Positions 41,501-43,226 of a stretch of DNA of 43,226 bases are shown in pieces (the stretch's first letter is position 1; every line of letters starts with the position of its first letter). The translations under genes were made by a program, and so were the position numbers. The notes below the pieces were generated by a model, which made no database searches, was not told the DNA's origin, and saw nothing but the letters and a program-made list of their open reading frames with translations. The DNA comes from Patescibacteria group bacterium (GTDB lineage Bacteria > Patescibacteriota > Patescibacteriia > WFTA01 > S139-112): contig WFTB01000012.1 in the NCBI GenBank assembly GCA_015485695.1, positions 1 through 43,226 of the forward strand. The letters are read 5' to 3'.

Positions 41501-41532
41501 AAAAAAACATTCCTTTCGCGGGAGTGTTTTTT
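41501..41532. terminator. Strong hairpin with A and T runs on either side
   Basis: AAAAAACATTCC pairs with GGAGTGTTTTTT (one T-G pair) around a short loop, with T7 on one side and A7 on the other, so it can stop transcription in both directions. It lies between the truncated transposase and the gene at 41580. Confidence 0.8.
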
Positions 41533-41579
41533 GATTGATTATTCTTTACTTCTATCTCAAAAAAATAGAAAATATAAAT

Positions 41580-41963
41580 ATGCAAGAAAATATAAAAAAC
41601 ACTATTAAGATAATACAACCAAAGCCTTATGAAGAAGTTGGCGCAAGTTTTGTGGTTGAAGGTTGGGTTCCGAAGTCATGGTTAGATACTGGCTATAGTA
41701 TTGATAACAGGGTATTTTTAGATTTTATCGACATAAATGGTCAAACGTTTATATGCAGTGATGCAGATGTTTACAAAGGTTGGATGTCAAGGTTTAGAAA
41801 TAGGTTACGATTTTATGCTGAAGTTCAATTTAACCAATTCAACGCTGATTTTATAATGAATTCTCAGGGTAGAATCACCATTAAATTAAGCGGTCATAAA
41901 GATGGATGCCAGTTATTTATTTCGATTATTGATTCCTTTCAAGAATCTAATGCAACACTATGA
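41580..41963 (+). pseudogene. Protein of unknown function, 3' end replaced by IS30
   Basis: 127 residues from MQENIKNTIKII at 41580; an earlier start at 41535 adds a poor, AT-rich leader. The sequence IKIIQPKPYEEVGASFVVEGWVPKSW is beta-rich and could be an immunoglobulin-like extracytoplasmic domain, but no signal peptide is seen and the family is not certain. Its last nine codons come from the left inverted repeat of the IS30 element (41937-41956), so the natural C-terminus is lost. A possible remainder lies at 43021-43113. Confidence 0.55.
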
Positions 41964-43021
41964 TAAAATAATTGAATTATCATAGCTAAGCATAAGATTT
42001 CTATGAAAACTAAAGAATTTACCTTAACAGAACGAGAAGAACTGTCTCGTCTATTGTCCCAAGGTCGAACTTTAACGGCCATAGCTGGCCAGTTAAGCAA
42101 GAATAAAGGCACTATTTCAAGAGAAACACGTCGTGCTGGCATGAACAGGCATACGTATCGTGCGCATAAAGCCCATTGTCACGCTCAGAGACAGAAACGA
42201 CTACAAGGTAGAAAGCGTAAAATGGAGTATAACAGAGAGCTTAGAAGCTTTGTCCTGGCTAAGCTTAAAAAGCGCTGGTCGCCTGATCAGATTGCCCAAG
42301 AGCTTACGAAAGTGTATCCTGATGATATGTCTATGCGCATATCACACGAATCCATATACAGTTACATATATGTCCTACCCAGAGGGTCTCTCAAGAAAGA
42401 ACTGCTCTCATATCTGCGTCAACAAAAGAAATACCGGCGCCGTAAAGGTAAAAACCAGCCAAGGACAGATGAAAAGCTGGGTTCTATCCCAGAAATGATC
42501 AGTATTGAAGAAAGACCAAAAGAAGTAGAAGACAGGACAATACCAGGTCACTGGGAAGGAGACCTCATTTTGGGTAAATACAAGCGTTCTGCCTTAGGCA
42601 CAATAGTGGAAAGAACTACGAGGACTGTAATTTTAGTTCCTCTCGTGAACAAAGACGCGGAATCTGTCAGAAAAGCCTTTTCTCGCGAGATGAAAAAATT
42701 ACCTAAACAGATGAAACTATCATTAACCTATGATCAAGGGAAAGAAATGTCACGACACAAGTTATTTACCAAGGAAACCAAGATTAAGGTATACTTTGCC
42801 CATCCTGGAATTCCGTGGGAAAGAGGCACTAATGAGAATACCAATGGCTTAATTAGACAATTCTTCCCTAAAGGTACTGATTTTACTCAAGTATCCGGAA
42901 AAGAAATTAAGCATGTACAGGACTTACTGAACGGAAGACCAAGACGAGCCCTTAATTACCGGAAACCTTATGAGGTTTTTAATGAACTTATTACTAAACA
43001 AGTTGCTTTAGAATCTTGAAA
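41937..43021 (+). mobile_element. IS30-family insertion sequence
   Basis: An element of about 1,085 bases bounded by 20-base imperfect inverted repeats: TTTCAAGAATCTAATGCAAC (41937-41956) and its near complement at 43002-43021 (18 of 20 matches). It encloses one transposase gene. The direct repeat of the target is unclear (CC/CT at the edges). It interrupts the gene that starts at 41580. Confidence 0.85.
42003..43019 (+). CDS. IS30-family transposase
   Basis: 338 residues. The N-terminal helix-turn-helix reads LTEREELSRLLSQGRTLTAIAGQLSKNKGTISRETRR (about 7-43). The DDE catalytic core is full: GHWEGDLILG (first Asp), LTYDQGKEMSRH (second Asp), ERGTNENTNGLIRQFFPKG (Glu). It ends in the right inverted repeat. 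The enzyme looks intact, so the element may be active. Confidence 0.95.
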   Translation: MKTKEFTLTEREELSRLLSQGRTLTAIAGQLSKNKGTISRETRRAGMNRHTYRAHKAHCHAQRQKRLQGRKRKMEYNRELRSFVLAKLKKRWSPDQIAQELTKVYPDDMSMRISHESIYSYIYVLPRGSLKKELLSYLRQQKKYRRRKGKNQPRTDEKLGSIPEMISIEERPKEVEDRTIPGHWEGDLILGKYKRSALGTIVERTTRTVILVPLVNKDAESVRKAFSREMKKLPKQMKLSLTYDQGKEMSRHKLFTKETKIKVYFAHPGIPWERGTNENTNGLIRQFFPKGTDFTQVSGKEIKHVQDLLNGRPRRALNYRKPYEVFNELITKQVALES

Positions 43022-43113
43022 CTAAGAATGATTTAATTGACGCGCGTAATCAAGGTTTGTATGTTCATGATATTAAAGATTTAAATGTGCATGATTATTT
43101 GTTATATGATTAG
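43021..43113 (+). pseudogene. Possible 3' remnant of the gene cut by IS30
   Basis: An open frame of about 30 codons without a start follows the right repeat (LIDARNQGLYVHDIKDLNVHD...) and ends with TAG. It is consistent with the displaced 3' end of the gene at 41580, but I cannot confirm frame continuity because the target duplication is unclear. Confidence 0.35.
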
Positions 43114-43119
43114 TTGTAT

Positions 43120-43226
43120 ATGAATGGTAAAAGAAATACAATCTATGCGGCGTCTTACGTATTGGTAAAAAGAAACAAAGACATATTGTTATTGCGTCGA
43201 CACAATACCAATTATCAAGACGGGAA
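43120..43226 (+). CDS. Nudix hydrolase-like protein, start only (runs off the window edge)
   Basis: 35 codons from ATG 43120: MNGKRNTIYAASYVLVKRNK then DILLLRRHNTNYQDG. The strand pattern (SYVLVKRNKDILLLRR) is that of the first beta strands of Nudix proteins, with the box still to come. It would be the second Nudix gene of this accessory region. Confidence 0.65.
   Translation, partial: MNGKRNTIYAASYVLVKRNKDILLLRRHNTNYQDG

Noticed and set aside
41447-41533. Upstream continuation of the truncated transposase frame
   Set aside because: The frame is open but has no start, crosses a strong terminator, and does not look like the missing transposase N-terminus.

Overview
The window reads as a chromosomal segment of an ultrasmall-genome bacterium of the Candidate Phyla Radiation (Patescibacteria, most likely a Parcubacteria-type lineage). 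The basis is gene content and style: tightly packed short genes, frequent ATGA stop/start overlaps, few recognisable Shine-Dalgarno sites, transketolase split into two subunits, class II aldolase, RpiB, GatC/GatA, and TGA used as a stop throughout (so not the recoded Gracilibacteria/SR1 code). The lineage call is inference; no 16S or ribosomal protein gene is present.

Layout. 1-639: 5' part of dnaG on the minus strand. 880-6867: a secreted protein of unknown function, a sugar-nucleotide epimerase-like SDR, then a compact run of an RBBP9-like hydrolase, a histidine phosphatase, a deoxynucleoside-kinase-like ATPase, gatC and gatA. 6968-11871: AI-2E transporter-like protein, a lone receiver domain, ComM, then a DoxX + type II NADH dehydrogenase pair preceded by a perfect palindrome of the CRP type. 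11987-17829: tRNA(CAU), transketolase N and C subunits, a PfkB kinase, fructose-bisphosphate aldolase and a glycyl-tRNA synthetase controlled by a T-box riboswitch. 17839-20480: decayed or truncated genes, a cytidylate kinase, rpiB and a DUF4258/DUF2283 pair. 20572-24399: SUF Fe-S assembly genes sufC, sufB and a short sufD with an HD-domain gene inserted. 24404-27117: an exported hydrolase-like protein and, on the minus strand, an Nramp-like transporter with a small membrane protein.

27306-35137 is an integrated mobile element lying against tRNA-Asn. It has a large serine recombinase whose reading frame runs through the tRNA, a set of small minus-strand accessory genes including a ribbon-helix-helix protein, an excisionase-like HTH protein, a secreted nuclease with an excalibur motif, a small membrane protein behind a consensus promoter and a folded leader, and a Schlafen/AlbA_2 protein. 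Two leaders in it (31732-31870 and about 32943-33060) fold into several hairpins and are candidate regulatory RNAs.

35249-43226 is AT-rich accessory DNA: the decayed 5' end of a DNA methyltransferase, then a six-gene operon (Gfo/Idh oxidoreductase, Nudix hydrolase, thymidylate-kinase-like protein, nucleoside deaminase, SAM methyltransferase, alanine racemase), a truncated IS transposase, a gene whose 3' end is replaced by an IS30-family element, and the start of another Nudix gene.

The strongest regulatory findings are the glycine T-box before glyS, the CRP-like palindrome before doxX-ndh, and the repeat-bracketed structured leader of the nuclease gene. Functions come from motif recognition by eye; no database search was run.
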